A stretch of 64,000 nt of DNA from Pseudomonas sp. RC10 (GCF_038397775.1 NZ_CP151650.1:4960001-5024000), one strand, 5' to 3'; shown: positions 9,314 through 18,951, counted from the stretch's first letter. Numbers and translations: made by a program. The notes: generated from the sequence alone by a model not told the origin.

Positions 9314-10012
9314 TCAAGGCAAGTATTCAATTATTACTGCGGCTGGTCCGCCGGCTGCGGGAATAATCGCGTTAGCAGCCCCTGCCGTGCTTGCGCCAGA
9401 ACTACCCATACCCGGTCCTACTCCCGAAAGACCATAAAATGCGTTGGTTGTAGGTTTCCCGATAGGTGCAGTCAATCCGATCTCTTTCGCATATTGGCTG
9501 ATCGCCCCATCACCAGCCTTACCGGAAGGTCCTCCTACGCCGCTACTGCCCGCACCGCCCGCGTAAGTCTCGCCCATGCCGGGGGTAATGCTCGCTGTAC
9601 CGCCGTTGCCGCCTGCTCCACCGCTGCTATTTGTCGGGGCGCTAGTGCCGTCCGCCCCTGAGTTAGCCGTTATGCTTAAGACCCCCGAAACACTTACTAC
9701 AACAGCGGTTGTGTATAGGGATATATCTATGGGCGCCGCTTTAATGATTTTACTTATTGCTTGTCCGCCTGCGCCACCTCCGCCACCGGCGGCGTATGTT
9801 GCATTACTAATGCCTCCGCCATCGCCGCCTTTACCGACAGCAGTTATTTTCATGCGACTGAAACCGTTTGGGGGAATAACTGGACTCAAAACTTGTGTTG
9901 CCGGTGGGACTGGCAAGGTCAGTACAACCACCCTAGTGTTTGAGTTGTTACGCGCCAACCCCAACGGATTCCCAAGCGGATCTACAAACGGGTCATGCAC
10001 ACTCAGGCCCAT
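9314..10012 (-). CDS. Glycine-rich tail adhesin
   Basis: The 232-residue protein is dominated by glycine-rich runs (AAGGGGGAGGQ, SSGGAGGNGG, YAGGAGSSGVGGPSGKAGDG) separated by short beta-prone segments. This resembles glycine-rich phage receptor-binding tips such as the S16 gp38 adhesin, whose glycine runs pack as polyglycine-II helices. It starts by overlapping the previous stop (TAATG) and is followed by the assembly protein. Its likely role is host recognition at the fibre tip; the specific receptor cannot be told. Confidence 0.65.
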   Translation of the reverse strand: MGLSVHDPFVDPLGNPLGLARNNSNTRVVVLTLPVPPATQVLSPVIPPNGFSRMKITAVGKGGDGGGISNATYAAGGGGGAGGQAISKIIKAAPIDISLYTTAVVVSVSGVLSITANSGADGTSAPTNSSGGAGGNGGTASITPGMGETYAGGAGSSGVGGPSGKAGDGAISQYAKEIGLTAPIGKPTTNAFYGLSGVGPGMGSSGASTAGAANAIIPAAGGPAAVIIEYLP

Positions 10013-10431
10013 TAGAAATTCGCCCCTTCAGAACGGAATTGAATACCGGCAGCGAGAAGAACTTGCGAGCCGACATACAAGCGCTCGCCAGCCTCAAGCC
10101 GCAACGGAGTGGATGGACTGATGTTGCCAAATGCGGTTTCCGGAATGGCTGTCGTTACGGCCATGGTGTAGGCCGGCATCAGCTCCGAGTCGACCAAGTT
10201 GTACGACGCGCCGTTATCTTTGCTCGTGTACAGCAGCAGCGATGACGCAGTGACAGTCGCGCGCGGCATTGCCGTAATTTTGGTGACGAGCGCGCCATTG
10301 ACACCCGCAGCATCGCCCAGCGCTACCAGGTTGGTCGGTGCGTTGGTGCCAATGTTGCCGACTGCTGCGGTGACCACAGCAGATCCGGTTTTCTGCGTCT
10401 GTACGTATGCGGGTAATGGGGTGTTGGCCAT
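10012..10431 (-). CDS. Phage tail structural protein (hypothetical)
   Basis: The 139-residue beta-rich protein (QKTGSAVVTAAVGNIG, SSLLLYTSKDNGASYNLVDS, RLEAGERLYVGSQV) is of a type often found between phage tail-tip and fibre genes. It overlaps the next gene by one base and starts 9 bp after the previous stop. No enzyme motif is visible; a structural role is inferred. Confidence 0.6.
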   Translation of the reverse strand: MANTPLPAYVQTQKTGSAVVTAAVGNIGTNAPTNLVALGDAAGVNGALVTKITAMPRATVTASSLLLYTSKDNGASYNLVDSELMPAYTMAVTTAIPETAFGNISPSTPLRLEAGERLYVGSQVLLAAGIQFRSEGANF

Positions 10432-10440
10432 GGTCGTTCC

Positions 10441-10758
10441 TTATGAGGCGAGCGCGATTGCGTAGATGAGTGCGAGGTTGCCAAGAGAGCCCTGAGCGGA
10501 TTCGGCAGCGGTGGCAGAGGCCTGGGCTTGAGCCGCGTAAACAACCGCCGCATTCTTCGCCGCAACAGCAGTAGCCGAGGCCTCGATGGCTTCGTTTGCG
10601 TCTACTGCTGTGTCGTTGATGAACTGGAGGGCGGTGTTTATTTCCGGCACCATCACCACTTCAGCGGTAACAAATACGCCTGACTTGCTGGCAAATACTT
10701 CAGGAGTGTCAGACGGCGTAGGTGGAGGCGGAAGTAGCGTGATTTGTGGAACTGCCAT
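10441..10758 (-). CDS. Small Ala-rich tail protein
   Basis: The 105-residue protein has a Pro-rich N-terminus (TLLPPPPTPSDTPEVF) and a long Ala-rich helix (ANEAIEASATAVAAKNAAVVYAAQ), typical of a tail-fibre shaft or connector. It is coupled to the upstream gene by a TAATG overlap. No family is recognised with certainty. Confidence 0.6.
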   Translation of the reverse strand: MAVPQITLLPPPPTPSDTPEVFASKSGVFVTAEVVMVPEINTALQFINDTAVDANEAIEASATAVAAKNAAVVYAAQAQASATAAESAQGSLGNLALIYAIALAS

Positions 10759-11657
10759 TAGTTAAGCCCCAATACAGAGATTGAATATTCAACCAATGCC
10801 TCGTTCGCAAAGGTCAGGTTAAAGTTTTCCAACTTTCCGACGATGATTGTTCCATCCACGTCCTCGCTGCCGATGTACATGGCTGCGGTGTCTTTTACCG
10901 GCCTGAGAATTCGTTTGAGGTTGCCAACCTGATTCTTGTAATTCCGGCAATCGAAGTCGATGGTGTCGCGACTGCCCCTCTCTGTAGAGGTGATGTTTCC
11001 GAAGTCATCGCTCTTGGAGAGGGAATAGTTTTCCAGGCCGATCTGAGTTCCCCAGATGGCCCAGCCAATATCGGCTTGATTGCCGAGAATCATCATCCCG
11101 ACCTCTGCGGTCTGGCCGGTGTTATCCACCAGCACACGGATCTGCGCGCCGGAGTAGGCAGGCAGATCCGTATACGCCAGACTGTCACGGGTTACGAAGT
11201 CACCGTAGAAGTAGTCGTACCAATTCGTGGCCGTCTTGGATGAGGTGACCATTTCTTTCGAGTACACCGTCTCGCCGCCGACGATCATTTGAACCGTAAC
11301 TTTGGTGGCAACAATTCCTACCAACCCAACAGAGTTGATGGTTCTCCCAGGTGAGAAAGTGATATCGATGGTGTTCGGGTTTTTCGTGCTTGTACCTATC
11401 AGCCAGGTCTTCCCTGTCTTCTTGTTGAACATGGCCCATTTGTTAGATGGGCCGAGGTTGAGCCACTTCACACCGCCCTCAGTCGCAGGGTTATTGCCAA
11501 CATTTCCAGCGGCCAAAGACTCGTAGTCGTACTGACCAACCACCACCAATGCACCAAGCGCATAGGTGGTGGTCGACGACCACGGAGGATTTGGTGACGG
11601 CGCTACGTTGTAGCTCGTAATGATTCCAGTAACGTCAATCGGGGCAACTAGTTTCAT
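10758..11657 (-). CDS. Tail tip / distal tail protein (putative)
   Basis: The 299-residue protein begins MKLVAPIDVTGIITSYN. It contains a segment like a carbohydrate-binding insert (WSSTTTYALGALVVVGQYDYESL), then beta-sandwich-like repeats and ends ALVEYSISVLGLN. The start at 11657 overlaps the tape-measure stop (TGATG), which excludes the longer frame to 11741. Its place directly after the tape measure fits a distal tail or hub protein. Confidence 0.65.
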   Translation of the reverse strand: MKLVAPIDVTGIITSYNVAPSPNPPWSSTTTYALGALVVVGQYDYESLAAGNVGNNPATEGGVKWLNLGPSNKWAMFNKKTGKTWLIGTSTKNPNTIDITFSPGRTINSVGLVGIVATKVTVQMIVGGETVYSKEMVTSSKTATNWYDYFYGDFVTRDSLAYTDLPAYSGAQIRVLVDNTGQTAEVGMMILGNQADIGWAIWGTQIGLENYSLSKSDDFGNITSTERGSRDTIDFDCRNYKNQVGNLKRILRPVKDTAAMYIGSEDVDGTIIVGKLENFNLTFANEALVEYSISVLGLN

Positions 11658-14600
11658 CAGGTCACCGATAGAGCAGGAACGCCCTGGATTGTTTGCCGGT
11701 TGATGGCGTTGAGGATTTGGTTCAGCAACTTGTTGGTCCATGCTTGGCGCTGCGCGAGCTCACCGCTGTCTGACTGAGAGCCCGATGAAGCAAGCGCCTT
11801 CGCAGCGTCCCGATTACTGATGATCCGACTCGCACCCGTCAGCTCGATCTCAGGCCCACGCTCGCCCACCAGGCGAATGCCTCCTCCGAAGTCACCGCCA
11901 TTGGCAAAGGCCGGGACTTTGCCCGAAGCCAGCGCCGCCGCGCGCGCTTTGTCTGCCTCGCTCGCGTACTTGAGCATGTTGGCCGCGATCTCGCTGTACG
12001 GGAGGTTCCCGGAGCTGAGGCGGTCGGCCCAGTACTTATTTTCGCCAGCATCGGGGGTGCGCCCGAACAACTGCTGGTACAGCGTGTCGACGAGCGTTGA
12101 GTTGTTCCCTGGAGTGTTGGACGAACCGCTTCCTGCACCTTTGGACGGCAGTCCGCCGAGCGCAGCGACCACTGCCGCATTCATCGCGTTGATTGCCGCC
12201 GTCACGTCCAGAATCGAGTTGTCGACGCCGTTGAGCGCGTCGAGCTGCGACTGCCCGTAGGCCAACTGGGCGTCGTACTGCGCCATCTCTGCGTCGTATG
12301 CCTTCTTGGCTTGATCAAGCTGATCCTGAAGGGTTTTCACCGTCTTCTCGGCGGTGGTCAGTTGCTTCCCATTCAGCGCGTTGAGTTCAGCCACGACGTT
12401 CGCGGTCCTGCCCTGGTCTCGATTGAATTCTTCGAGAGACGAGTACAGGTCGGTGTTGTTGTTGCTGACGGTGTCGAGGGCGTCGTCCAGTCCGGGGAAG
12501 TTCGCGAGCGAACCGCCCGCCTTGGCAGTGGCAAGCGCGTTTTGCAGCGTGGCTTGGGCCTGGCTACGCAACATCGCAATGGCATCTTCAGAGTCTCCAC
12601 GCAGCGCCTTCAGTGCTGAGCCGAGGTCATTGCTGACGCCAGTCAGGTCGCTAACACTCGTATTCGCAGTGCCAAGCATGTCGTTCAGCGAGGCGACGCG
12701 AGCGTTATAGGCGTCTGTGGTGGTTTTCTGTTGAGAGGCAATCGAGCGTTGCAGTGCGCTGTACGCATCGCTTGCTCCCTTCATCAACGAATCAGTGATT
12801 TTCTGGGCAGCATCAATAGCAGCCTGCTGCGCATCCTTCGATTTCTGATCAAGCGTTGAGTAGTAAGAATCAGCGTTCGTGGCCAGGCCTACCAGCGTGG
12901 CGAACATCGCTTGCCCGGCCGCCGTAGTGACGTCAATGTCCTTGACCATGTCGCGGTAGGCTGTACGTGTATCGGGCAGCTCCAGCCCAAGGCCAGAAAA
13001 CGCGCTCTGAAGGCTTTTGGTCAGATCGGCAAACTGTTCGTCAGCGGTGTAAAACTTGGAGTAGTAAGTCCCCACAGCGGTGTTAAGCGCGTCGACCTTC
13101 TCCTTAGCGGTAGCGGTTGTCGTGTCCAGGTCAGACATGGCGCCGATCATGTTAAGGATGGAATCAGAGGCCTGTAACCCGGTGTTATCGAGCTTCAGAT
13201 TGTTTACGCCGATCAGCGTCAGCGCATCGTTCACTCCGTTGAAACGGGTAAAAACCCCCTCAATGGCCTTGATCACCTCGTCTGCTGTCGTGTCCCAGTC
13301 GTTTGCGAACTCGGTGAACTGCGCACGGAAGTAATCCGGCAGCGACTTCGAACTCACGATTGCCTTCGCGAGGAAGGTGCCCATGATGTCGTCGTAGTTG
13401 TGCTGAAGAGCTTCCGCAGCGTCGGCCGCGTTGAACTGCTGATGGATGTTCAAGTCATCCAGACCACCGCCGTCGATGGTTGCGCCGAAGGTGGTCGAGT
13501 ACTTCCCTGAGGTCTTGCGCACCTGGAGCAAATCGTAAGCGAAAACCTTGGCGGTGCTCCCGAAAGCGGTATACAGGCTCCCGAGTGTGGTCGTGAACTT
13601 GTTGACCGTTGCGTCGAGCTGAGAATCTACCGCCGAGCCGTACTTCGGAGCCTTGGTCTGCCAGCCTTGGACAATGCCACCGGTGGTGTACTGCCCATTC
13701 TCAAAAGTGCCCTGCGCAGACGTGCTCAGGTCCGGGTATTTCTCGCCGCTACCGAAAAGCTTACTGGATGCAAACGATCCCACCACGGCGCCGATTACCG
13801 CGCCAAAAGCAGTACCGATGACAGGCACCACCGAACCGATGGCCGCACCCGCCGCGGCGAATCCCGCAGTAGTAGCGCCGCCCTTGAGACCGTACTGCTG
13901 AAAGGACTGGATAACCGAGTAGACGGCACCTACATAGCTCAAGGTGCTGCTGAGTGTGGCAAGGCTGGATGCAGCTGACTGGCTCGTAACTGCCGAACTC
14001 AGCGCGCCATCAAATGCTCCTTGTCCTGCAACTCCAGTACCGAATTGAGCGGCGTAATTCGCGTACCCCTGCGAAAGCGCTGCGGATGTCGTTTCAGAGG
14101 TGAAGATGGACGCGGCTGTAGCCGACCCCGTAGCAAATGCACTGGTAACAACAGATTTGAAATAATCCGCCCCATTGGAAAAGGCTCCCTGTAATCCGCC
14201 AATGACACCTTCACCTCCGTTCCAGCCAGCCAGCACAGACTGGCCGAAACTGCTCCCAGCTACCGAAACCACATCCTTGATCGAGCTGAGCATTCCTCCG
14301 ATGCCGCTGCCAGAACCGCTGAAGATAGAGCCAATGGCGCCGCCAGACCCAGTACCTGTGGCAGAGTCGCCGCCAATCCCCAATGCAGCCAAGATCGGCG
14401 TCACGATGTAGGCTTTGGCCACAATCCGCGCAAGATCAGCAATGATGCTGTCGGCCAGACTCTTGAAACTCAGCTTGCCGGTGGTAGCCGCATCGACGAA
14501 AGCATCTTCCACACCGTGCAACGAGTCACTGAACAGGGTGTAAGTCTGGCCTGAGACATTGCGGGTCTCATCGATGTAATCCTGTAGCGCGGCGTTGGCA

Positions 14601-17296
14601 CCGTTGACCCAGTCAGCCTGAGCAGCATCGACCTGACGGTAATAGTTTTGCTGGGCAGTCAGGCGCTGCTGGAGCGCATTTTTTACGCTGGTAGTCTCCT
14701 TGTCATACAGGTCGGTCTGTTCGGACGTAGGATTTACAATGTTCTGGTAATCGCGTTGAAGTTTCGCCAGTTGTCGCTGGTAGTCCTCGCGAATTCGCAA
14801 ATCCTCTTGAATTCGCTCACGCTCTTTCTGGCCCATTCCAACGCCAGCGACCTGTGAATCTAGACCGTCCTGCGCGAGCCGCAGCGAGTCGTTAAGCTGA
14901 TCTTGAAACGCAGCGAGCTTTGCAACGTTCTCCAAACGAATCTTGGAAAGATCATTTTCCTTTTCTAACGCTGCGTTTCGTTTGAGCTGCGCTGTAATCA
15001 AATCCTGACTGGCAAGAAGAGCCTTTTGATCATTCGTTAAGGTTTGCTTGCCCTTGATATCGGCGATTTCCTGTTCCCACTTCGCCAGAGCTTGGGCTGC
15101 AGCACCCAGTTTTGCCGTGTCATTCGCTTGACCATCAATCACCAATCTTTGCTGCTGGAGGACAGCATATTGCTGGCGCGCTTGGTCCAGCATTTTTGTT
15201 CCAGCGTCTTCGACGAAGGCTTTATGTGACGTGGTGATCTTGTACTGCTCTTCCGCCGCCTTTCTTAATTGGTCAATCTGGGCTTGAGAATAATTGACCC
15301 CTTGAGATGCTGCAGAAGCAACAAGCGCATCGATTTCCTTATATCTAGCGGCGAGCTTGCTCTGTTTGCTCGCTGTGTCTGCGAGATCTGCATTGAGGCG
15401 CTTAACAGCCTCTATTCCTTCCTGATTTTTTGAAGCAGCCAAGTTTGCACGCCATGCTGCTTCGGTTTGGTCTTGGTATAACTGAAGGGTATCGGTAAGC
15501 TCTTTTTGCAGACCTTTCTGGCCTTTACCAAGGTCACCTAGATTCGGGTTATCGCTGAACACTATCGGTGTCGTATTGCTCGCATCTGCCAATCTTTGCT
15601 TCAGTTTGTCCAGCTTTTGATCGAAAGTATCTTCGCGGCCGATATCGAGTGCCGCGTCCCAGGCATTTTTGGCAGCAGATTTCACAGCGTTCCACGCTGT
15701 TTCCACGGTGCCAAGGTTCTGTTTGATGGCATCAGCTCGACTGGACAGGGCATCGGCATAGAGCTTCTCGGCGAGGTTTGCCGCCTCTTGCTGCTTGCCC
15801 TGGCTGACTAGGGCATCGATCTGAGAATACTGAGCAGTAGTCAAATAATTTAGGGAGTCATTCAGCTCTTTTGAATACTTAACGGGATCCTTGGCGAGCT
15901 TCTCGAAGTCAGCCACAGTGGCGGACGCGGCTTTGCCCGTTGCTTCCTCCATTTTCAAGGCTGCAACGGCGATGTCTCCAAAAGCGGTTGCGGGGATCTT
16001 GCCTGAAGATGCCAACTGGACGAGCACCGCTGACGCTGCCCCCACGGTGCCAACTGACTTTGAAATGTTCCGCGCGACCGCCGTCAAATTATCCGAGGTA
16101 GTTCCCGCTGCATTGCCAGTGAGGACCAGAGCGCTTTGGAAAGCCGTCTGCTCTTGAGAGCCTTGATAATACGCCAGCCCCAGCACACCGACTGCAGAAG
16201 CTGCCACGGTGAATGGATTGATCAGTCCAAGTATGTAGCCACCAAGCGCTTTTACTGCCGGGCCGATACCACCAAACATGTCCTTGAGTTGCCCACCTTG
16301 CTGCAGAAACACCGTGAGCGGAGCTTGACCGCCTTGCAGCGAAACAAAAATGTCGGTGAATTGCGCAGGTACACCACGAAGCGCCGCGGCGGTTTGTTTC
16401 GCAGTGTTGCCAGTCCGATTTAAGCCATCGTCAAAGCGGGTCAGCGCCTGGCGAGTTTGATCGATCTTGGTCTGATACTTGTTGAACGTCTCATCGTCGA
16501 TCGAACCAATTTTCTTTTGCCGAGCGAGTTGGCTTTCTTGCTCATCCAGCCGGTTGAGCGCTCTGGTGGTGGGGTCAATGCTCGCAAGCAAATCGCTCAA
16601 GCTATCCGCTTGGGCACGCGTCGTTTGGGTAGCCTGTTTAACGGCGGCAGCCGCCTTATCGGACGACGAAGCGATATTGGAGTTGCCTGCCGCCACCGCG
16701 TTCGACGAGATGACTATGCCCTGCTCTGCTTCCGACAATCCAACGGCGGTATTCGTGAGATTGCGCTGTGCTTGGGCAGAGTCAACGGATGCCTGGGCGA
16801 TGGCCAAGATACGGGCCTTGGCCTCATCCACGCTTTCGCCCAGGGCCTTCTGTGCTTTGGTGGCGCCGGTGAGAGCGTTGAAATTTTCTTGCAGCTTCTG
16901 GTTGTATGACTCATACACGGCAAGGTTGATCTGACCTGAATCTCGGGCCTTGATGAGCGCGATTTCCTGCGCCGCCAACTGGTTGAGCTGCTTGGTCAGC
17001 GGGTTGATGCTCCCCAGCAACGCATCCAATTCTTTACGCTGTGCAGCGGCTGCTTTGGCGGCATCCTCTACTGTTTTATTGACTTTGTCGGATGAAGCAG
17101 AAGTCTTATCGTTTGCTGCCTGGGCGCGTGACAAAGAGAGGGCAAGGTTCCCGAACTCACTGCTTGTCTTGTCGAGCGCGCTGTTTACGCGCAGCCCGTA
17201 GGCCTCAAGCTCTGCGAGGGCTTGACGCATCTTGACAACGTTTTGCTCAGCGCCTGCACTGTCCACCTCAAGTTCAAGCCGTGAAGTTAAGGCCAT
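11657..17296 (-). CDS. Tail length tape measure protein
   Basis: The 1,879-residue protein is the ruler and DNA-passage scaffold of a siphoviral tail. The first ~270 residues are long coiled coil. A lambda-H-like block follows (LRGVPAQFTDIFVSLQGGQAP, LGGYILGLINPFTVAASAVG), then more helical repeats, Gly/Ala hydrophobic stretches around residues 1,040-1,270, and a C-terminal region with DTLYQQLFGRTPDAGENKYWADRLSSG (DUF4214-like). At about 1.5 angstroms per residue, as in lambda, the tail would be roughly 280 nm. It is separated from the tail chaperones by a 3-kb cargo island, which is unusual. Confidence 0.95.
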   Translation of the reverse strand: MALTSRLELEVDSAGAEQNVVKMRQALAELEAYGLRVNSALDKTSSEFGNLALSLSRAQAANDKTSASSDKVNKTVEDAAKAAAAQRKELDALLGSINPLTKQLNQLAAQEIALIKARDSGQINLAVYESYNQKLQENFNALTGATKAQKALGESVDEAKARILAIAQASVDSAQAQRNLTNTAVGLSEAEQGIVISSNAVAAGNSNIASSSDKAAAAVKQATQTTRAQADSLSDLLASIDPTTRALNRLDEQESQLARQKKIGSIDDETFNKYQTKIDQTRQALTRFDDGLNRTGNTAKQTAAALRGVPAQFTDIFVSLQGGQAPLTVFLQQGGQLKDMFGGIGPAVKALGGYILGLINPFTVAASAVGVLGLAYYQGSQEQTAFQSALVLTGNAAGTTSDNLTAVARNISKSVGTVGAASAVLVQLASSGKIPATAFGDIAVAALKMEEATGKAASATVADFEKLAKDPVKYSKELNDSLNYLTTAQYSQIDALVSQGKQQEAANLAEKLYADALSSRADAIKQNLGTVETAWNAVKSAAKNAWDAALDIGREDTFDQKLDKLKQRLADASNTTPIVFSDNPNLGDLGKGQKGLQKELTDTLQLYQDQTEAAWRANLAASKNQEGIEAVKRLNADLADTASKQSKLAARYKEIDALVASAASQGVNYSQAQIDQLRKAAEEQYKITTSHKAFVEDAGTKMLDQARQQYAVLQQQRLVIDGQANDTAKLGAAAQALAKWEQEIADIKGKQTLTNDQKALLASQDLITAQLKRNAALEKENDLSKIRLENVAKLAAFQDQLNDSLRLAQDGLDSQVAGVGMGQKERERIQEDLRIREDYQRQLAKLQRDYQNIVNPTSEQTDLYDKETTSVKNALQQRLTAQQNYYRQVDAAQADWVNGANAALQDYIDETRNVSGQTYTLFSDSLHGVEDAFVDAATTGKLSFKSLADSIIADLARIVAKAYIVTPILAALGIGGDSATGTGSGGAIGSIFSGSGSGIGGMLSSIKDVVSVAGSSFGQSVLAGWNGGEGVIGGLQGAFSNGADYFKSVVTSAFATGSATAASIFTSETTSAALSQGYANYAAQFGTGVAGQGAFDGALSSAVTSQSAASSLATLSSTLSYVGAVYSVIQSFQQYGLKGGATTAGFAAAGAAIGSVVPVIGTAFGAVIGAVVGSFASSKLFGSGEKYPDLSTSAQGTFENGQYTTGGIVQGWQTKAPKYGSAVDSQLDATVNKFTTTLGSLYTAFGSTAKVFAYDLLQVRKTSGKYSTTFGATIDGGGLDDLNIHQQFNAADAAEALQHNYDDIMGTFLAKAIVSSKSLPDYFRAQFTEFANDWDTTADEVIKAIEGVFTRFNGVNDALTLIGVNNLKLDNTGLQASDSILNMIGAMSDLDTTTATAKEKVDALNTAVGTYYSKFYTADEQFADLTKSLQSAFSGLGLELPDTRTAYRDMVKDIDVTTAAGQAMFATLVGLATNADSYYSTLDQKSKDAQQAAIDAAQKITDSLMKGASDAYSALQRSIASQQKTTTDAYNARVASLNDMLGTANTSVSDLTGVSNDLGSALKALRGDSEDAIAMLRSQAQATLQNALATAKAGGSLANFPGLDDALDTVSNNNTDLYSSLEEFNRDQGRTANVVAELNALNGKQLTTAEKTVKTLQDQLDQAKKAYDAEMAQYDAQLAYGQSQLDALNGVDNSILDVTAAINAMNAAVVAALGGLPSKGAGSGSSNTPGNNSTLVDTLYQQLFGRTPDAGENKYWADRLSSGNLPYSEIAANMLKYASEADKARAAALASGKVPAFANGGDFGGGIRLVGERGPEIELTGASRIISNRDAAKALASSGSQSDSGELAQRQAWTNKLLNQILNAINRQTIQGVPALSVT

Positions 17297-17311
17297 GGGT
17301 TTTCTCCAGAC

Positions 17312-17338
17312 GAAAAAAAACCCGCCGGAGCGGGTTTC
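17312..17338 (-). terminator. Terminator between the secreted cargo gene and the tape measure
   Basis: The stem AACCCGC/GCGGGTT with a short CGGA loop has an eight-T run on the minus strand. It would isolate the cargo genes from the tape-measure gene. Confidence 0.8.
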
Positions 17339-17352
17339 AGTATGAGCAAGGC

Positions 17353-17703
17353 TTAGAACTTGTAACCCTTCTGCTCGCAGCTTTGGCGCATAGTTACGCT
17401 GCGGACGCTTTCGGGGTCACTGGTCCCAATTCCCATAAAATTGAACAGGGTCGGCGTGACTACGAACACTTGAAAAATCGCGTCTCCAGCATAACCACCG
17501 TAGGTATTCTTCGAGTTGACTAGCCCACAATATATCTGCCCTCCCTGATAAGGAGGCAGCTTGAATTTAGCGCTGTCAGCGTCGAGTAACTGCTGCTTGA
17601 CCGTGTCTTTCAGCTTGGCCTGCTGTGCCGGCGAAAAATCCCTTGCGCTGGCTGAGACGGTAAGCCCCATGATCAAAAACGCGCACGCGATTGCTGATTT
17701 CAT
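17353..17703 (-). CDS. Small secreted protein of unknown function (cargo gene)
   Basis: The 116-residue protein has a clear signal peptide (MKSAIACAFLIMGLTVSASA) with probable cleavage after the final Ala. The mature part starts RDFSPAQQAKLKDTVKQQLLD and contains two Cys (QIYCGLV, RQSCEQKGYKF) that could form a periplasmic disulfide. A copy of the 19-bp element at 17727-17745 lies 24 bp upstream and a terminator follows, so it looks like an independent transcription unit. A periplasmic role in the lysogen, for example superinfection exclusion, is only a guess. Confidence 0.75.
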   Translation of the reverse strand: MKSAIACAFLIMGLTVSASARDFSPAQQAKLKDTVKQQLLDADSAKFKLPPYQGGQIYCGLVNSKNTYGGYAGDAIFQVFVVTPTLFNFMGIGTSDPESVRSVTMRQSCEQKGYKF

Positions 17704-17726
17704 TCACAACTCTCCCTTTTAGACGA

Positions 17727-17745
17727 CGGCAATCTACCACCACCC
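17727..17745 (-). repeat. 19-bp direct repeat, copy 1 (probable extended -10 promoter element)
   Basis: On the minus strand it reads GGGTGGTGGTAGATTGCCG and is identical to 18952-18970. It contains an extended -10-like TGGTAGATT and lies 24 bp before the start of the secreted protein gene. Confidence 0.75.
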
Positions 17746-17758
17746 CCTGCAAAAACGG

Positions 17759-18148
17759 CTATGGACCTACCACCGCCACCACACTGCGAATGTTTTGGAG
17801 ATTCGCAGTAAGTTCTTTGCAGCTCATGACCGTCTCAAGCGCTTGATCACGAGAAAATTCCCCGTTTATTTTGTAATCCGCGTAGTGCCGAATGTTTTTC
17901 ATGTCGCGAAGCATGCACGCCTGTGTTTCGTAACCTTTGGCTTTCAGTCTGCGCATAACCTGATCGTGCGGACCTCCACGACCCTGCGTGTGCTCATCAG
18001 GAAACAGTATGCTTTTATCAAGCTCGTCAGCCGCCAAAAATGCGGCATAGTAAGCTCTGCTTGCCGCTGACCGATGATGAGCCTCAGAAAACTCATCATC
18101 TGCAAGAGCCTGAGCAAGAGCCAGTAGATCAGAGCTACACACCGACAT
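17759..18148 (-). CDS. HEPN-like domain protein
   Basis: The 129-residue all-helical protein resembles HEPN domains: HHRSAASRAYYAAFLAADEL in the first helices and RDMKNIRHYADYK near residue 85, which gives an Rx6H motif (R81, H88) followed by ADY. HEPN proteins are often RNases in toxin-antitoxin and phage-defence systems. It overlaps the upstream TPR-like gene by 14 bp, so the two are co-translated. The start at 18148 gives MSVCSSDLLALAQAL. Toxin activity is inferred. Confidence 0.65.
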   Translation of the reverse strand: MSVCSSDLLALAQALADDEFSEAHHRSAASRAYYAAFLAADELDKSILFPDEHTQGRGGPHDQVMRRLKAKGYETQACMLRDMKNIRHYADYKINGEFSRDQALETVMSCKELTANLQNIRSVVAVVGP

Positions 18149-18932
18149 GGTAAATCCTCGATGGGTCATCGCGGACTTCGGGCGTAAACGGCATCGCATT
18201 GATCGTTATCGCCATGTCAATTGGATCGTCAAAATGCTCAAGCCGATGTTTCACGATGCGTTGGTTCAGATCGACGATTTCCGGAATGCTTTTTCTGACA
18301 GCGAAGCGATAAAGAAAGCAGTCATGCTCACTGTCTGCATAGCACTCGTACCCCAACAATGGATGGTCGATTTCTTTCGAGATCATCTTGGCCACACTGT
18401 CCAGTCTCGCGATCAGATCATCCCCCGTGACGCCATATGCCTCCAAAATCTTCAGGGTTTCTGATCTTTGGCTACTACGAGGGTCAAAGTACGCAGATCC
18501 GAACTTGTCAAATGCACATGCAATTTCCGCCTGAGGCATCACCCCGGCTATTTGCTCGTCGCTCAGCTCAGTCATATCAATCGTCTCCAAGGCGCGAACT
18601 GCATCACTGATGTCGCCACACATGTAGAAAGTGATTGAGCGATCGAGTGCCAGGGCTACGCCGTCAAAATCAAGGTTCGCTGCCGATTCGAGCGCACGAA
18701 TCGCGTTTATCGAGTCGCGTTTGTACCCATAAAGATGGGCCATCTCGCCATAGAGAGAGGCCCTCTCCCCCATGGTCAGCTCGGGTAATCTCAGAGCGGA
18801 TTTGATATCTCTCAGCAACCTGGCAATTGACATCTCATCAACTAAAAACGATCGGTAGAGTTCAGTTTCTATCCTGTTCCGAGCGTCAAATATCTGCTCG
18901 GCCTTACGCTTCGGCGCGACCTGCATATCCAT
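18135..18932 (-). CDS. TPR-like helical protein, partner of the HEPN-like gene
   Basis: The 265-residue protein has helical repeats resembling TPRs (GERASLYGEMAHLYGYKRD, SINAIRALESAANLDFDGVAL, MCGDISDAVRALETIDM) at about residues 55-120, then a C-terminal domain I do not recognise, ending MAITINAMPFTPEVRDD. Its stop overlaps the HEPN start, and the pair lies between the two 19-bp repeats. No membrane or signal segment is seen. It could be an antitoxin or sensor for the HEPN protein; this is inference from arrangement. Confidence 0.65.
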   Translation of the reverse strand: MDMQVAPKRKAEQIFDARNRIETELYRSFLVDEMSIARLLRDIKSALRLPELTMGERASLYGEMAHLYGYKRDSINAIRALESAANLDFDGVALALDRSITFYMCGDISDAVRALETIDMTELSDEQIAGVMPQAEIACAFDKFGSAYFDPRSSQRSETLKILEAYGVTGDDLIARLDSVAKMISKEIDHPLLGYECYADSEHDCFLYRFAVRKSIPEIVDLNQRIVKHRLEHFDDPIDMAITINAMPFTPEVRDDPSRIYHVGV

Positions 18933-18951
18933 TCATCCATGCTTTGGTGTC

